Assembly: GCF_014635865.1 (NCBI RefSeq)
Contig: NZ_BMDQ01000004.1
Coordinates: forward strand, 107,492 to 171,491
Length of the DNA: 64,000 nucleotides
Reading direction: 5' to 3'
Source: Winogradskyella haliclonae
Lineage (GTDB): Bacteria > Bacteroidota > Bacteroidia > Flavobacteriales > Flavobacteriaceae
Shown: positions 63,982-64,000 of the stretch, piece by piece
How the letters are laid out: each line of letters begins with the position of its first letter
Position numbering within the stretch: the stretch's first letter is position 1
Translations under genes and position numbers: made by a program
Notes under the pieces: model-generated
Told to the model about the DNA's origin: nothing
What the model saw: only the letters and a program-made list of their open reading frames with translations
Database searches by the model: none

Positions 63982-64000
63982 GGCGGCGACCTACTCTTCC
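63982..64000 (-). rRNA. 5S rRNA, 3' end only (gene continues beyond right edge)
   Basis: The minus strand reads GGAAGAGTAGGTCGCCGCC, the conserved 3' terminal segment of bacterial 5S rRNA, and is followed by a terminator hairpin. Only the last 19 bases lie in the window, so the rRNA operon extends to the right. Confidence 0.85.

Overview
This window is chromosomal DNA from a member of the Flavobacteriaceae (Bacteroidota), probably a marine or gliding one; the genus cannot be fixed from the sequence alone. The evidence is low GC content, recurrent promoters with the Bacteroidota -7 box TAnnTTTG, few Shine-Dalgarno sites, a type IX secretion and gliding locus (porV, porU, gldJ), secreted proteins with type IX C-terminal sorting domains, and family-typical genes such as a fused hpt-adk, a PafA-type phosphatase and SusC-like carboxypeptidase-regulatory modules. 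I see no phage, insertion sequence, CRISPR array or integrative element. Most of the window is housekeeping sequence with a few unusual secreted or lipid-related genes.

Layout. 1-9.7 kb: a partial TetR regulator, a TPR protein, a 2141-residue alpha-2-macroglobulin-like protein, DoxX, a secreted DinB-like protein and a DUF4136 lipoprotein. 9.7-14.7 kb: obgE, an HPRT-adenylate kinase fusion, purK, purE and a lipoprotein, so largely purine metabolism. 14.7-21.2 kb: an M3 peptidase, then a regulated unit of a GbsR/MarR regulator, membrane protein, divergent fatty-acid desaturase, SAM methyltransferase, sigma factor and a small Cys/His protein, with a UbiA-like membrane protein convergent to it. 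21.3-26.9 kb: gcvP, then ketosynthase III, methyltransferase and glycosyltransferase. 26.9-42.4 kb: a repeat protein exported by type IX secretion, a PafA-like phosphatase, MlaE/MlaF, a DUF389 protein, a mannose-1-phosphate guanylyltransferase, a SprT-like protein, a large propeller-vanadium haloperoxidase fusion, and HAD, SDR and M28 genes.

42.4-54.4 kb: pyruvate dehydrogenase E2 and E1-alpha, cytidine deaminase, porV and porU, then divergently gldJ followed by murF, and two tRNA-Val genes. 54.4-62.6 kb: a minus-strand run of exbB, exbD, two tonB-like genes and folC, plus gdh-nhaD and anmK. The window closes with an acyl-CoA dehydrogenase and the 3' end of a 5S rRNA gene on the minus strand, so an rRNA operon lies beyond the right edge.

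The observations most worth following are: (i) a duplicated 18-bp operator (TTTCA-N8-TGAAA) that overlaps the promoter of the GbsR-like regulator and recurs before the lipid-modification genes, one of which is a desaturase lacking the second histidine box; (ii) a type IX cargo joining a seven-bladed FG-GAP/ASPIC propeller to an intact PAP2/vanadium-haloperoxidase active site; (iii) an alpha-2-macroglobulin that carries a SusC-type domain where a bait region is expected; and (iv) tandem TonB paralogues with different middle and C-terminal regions.
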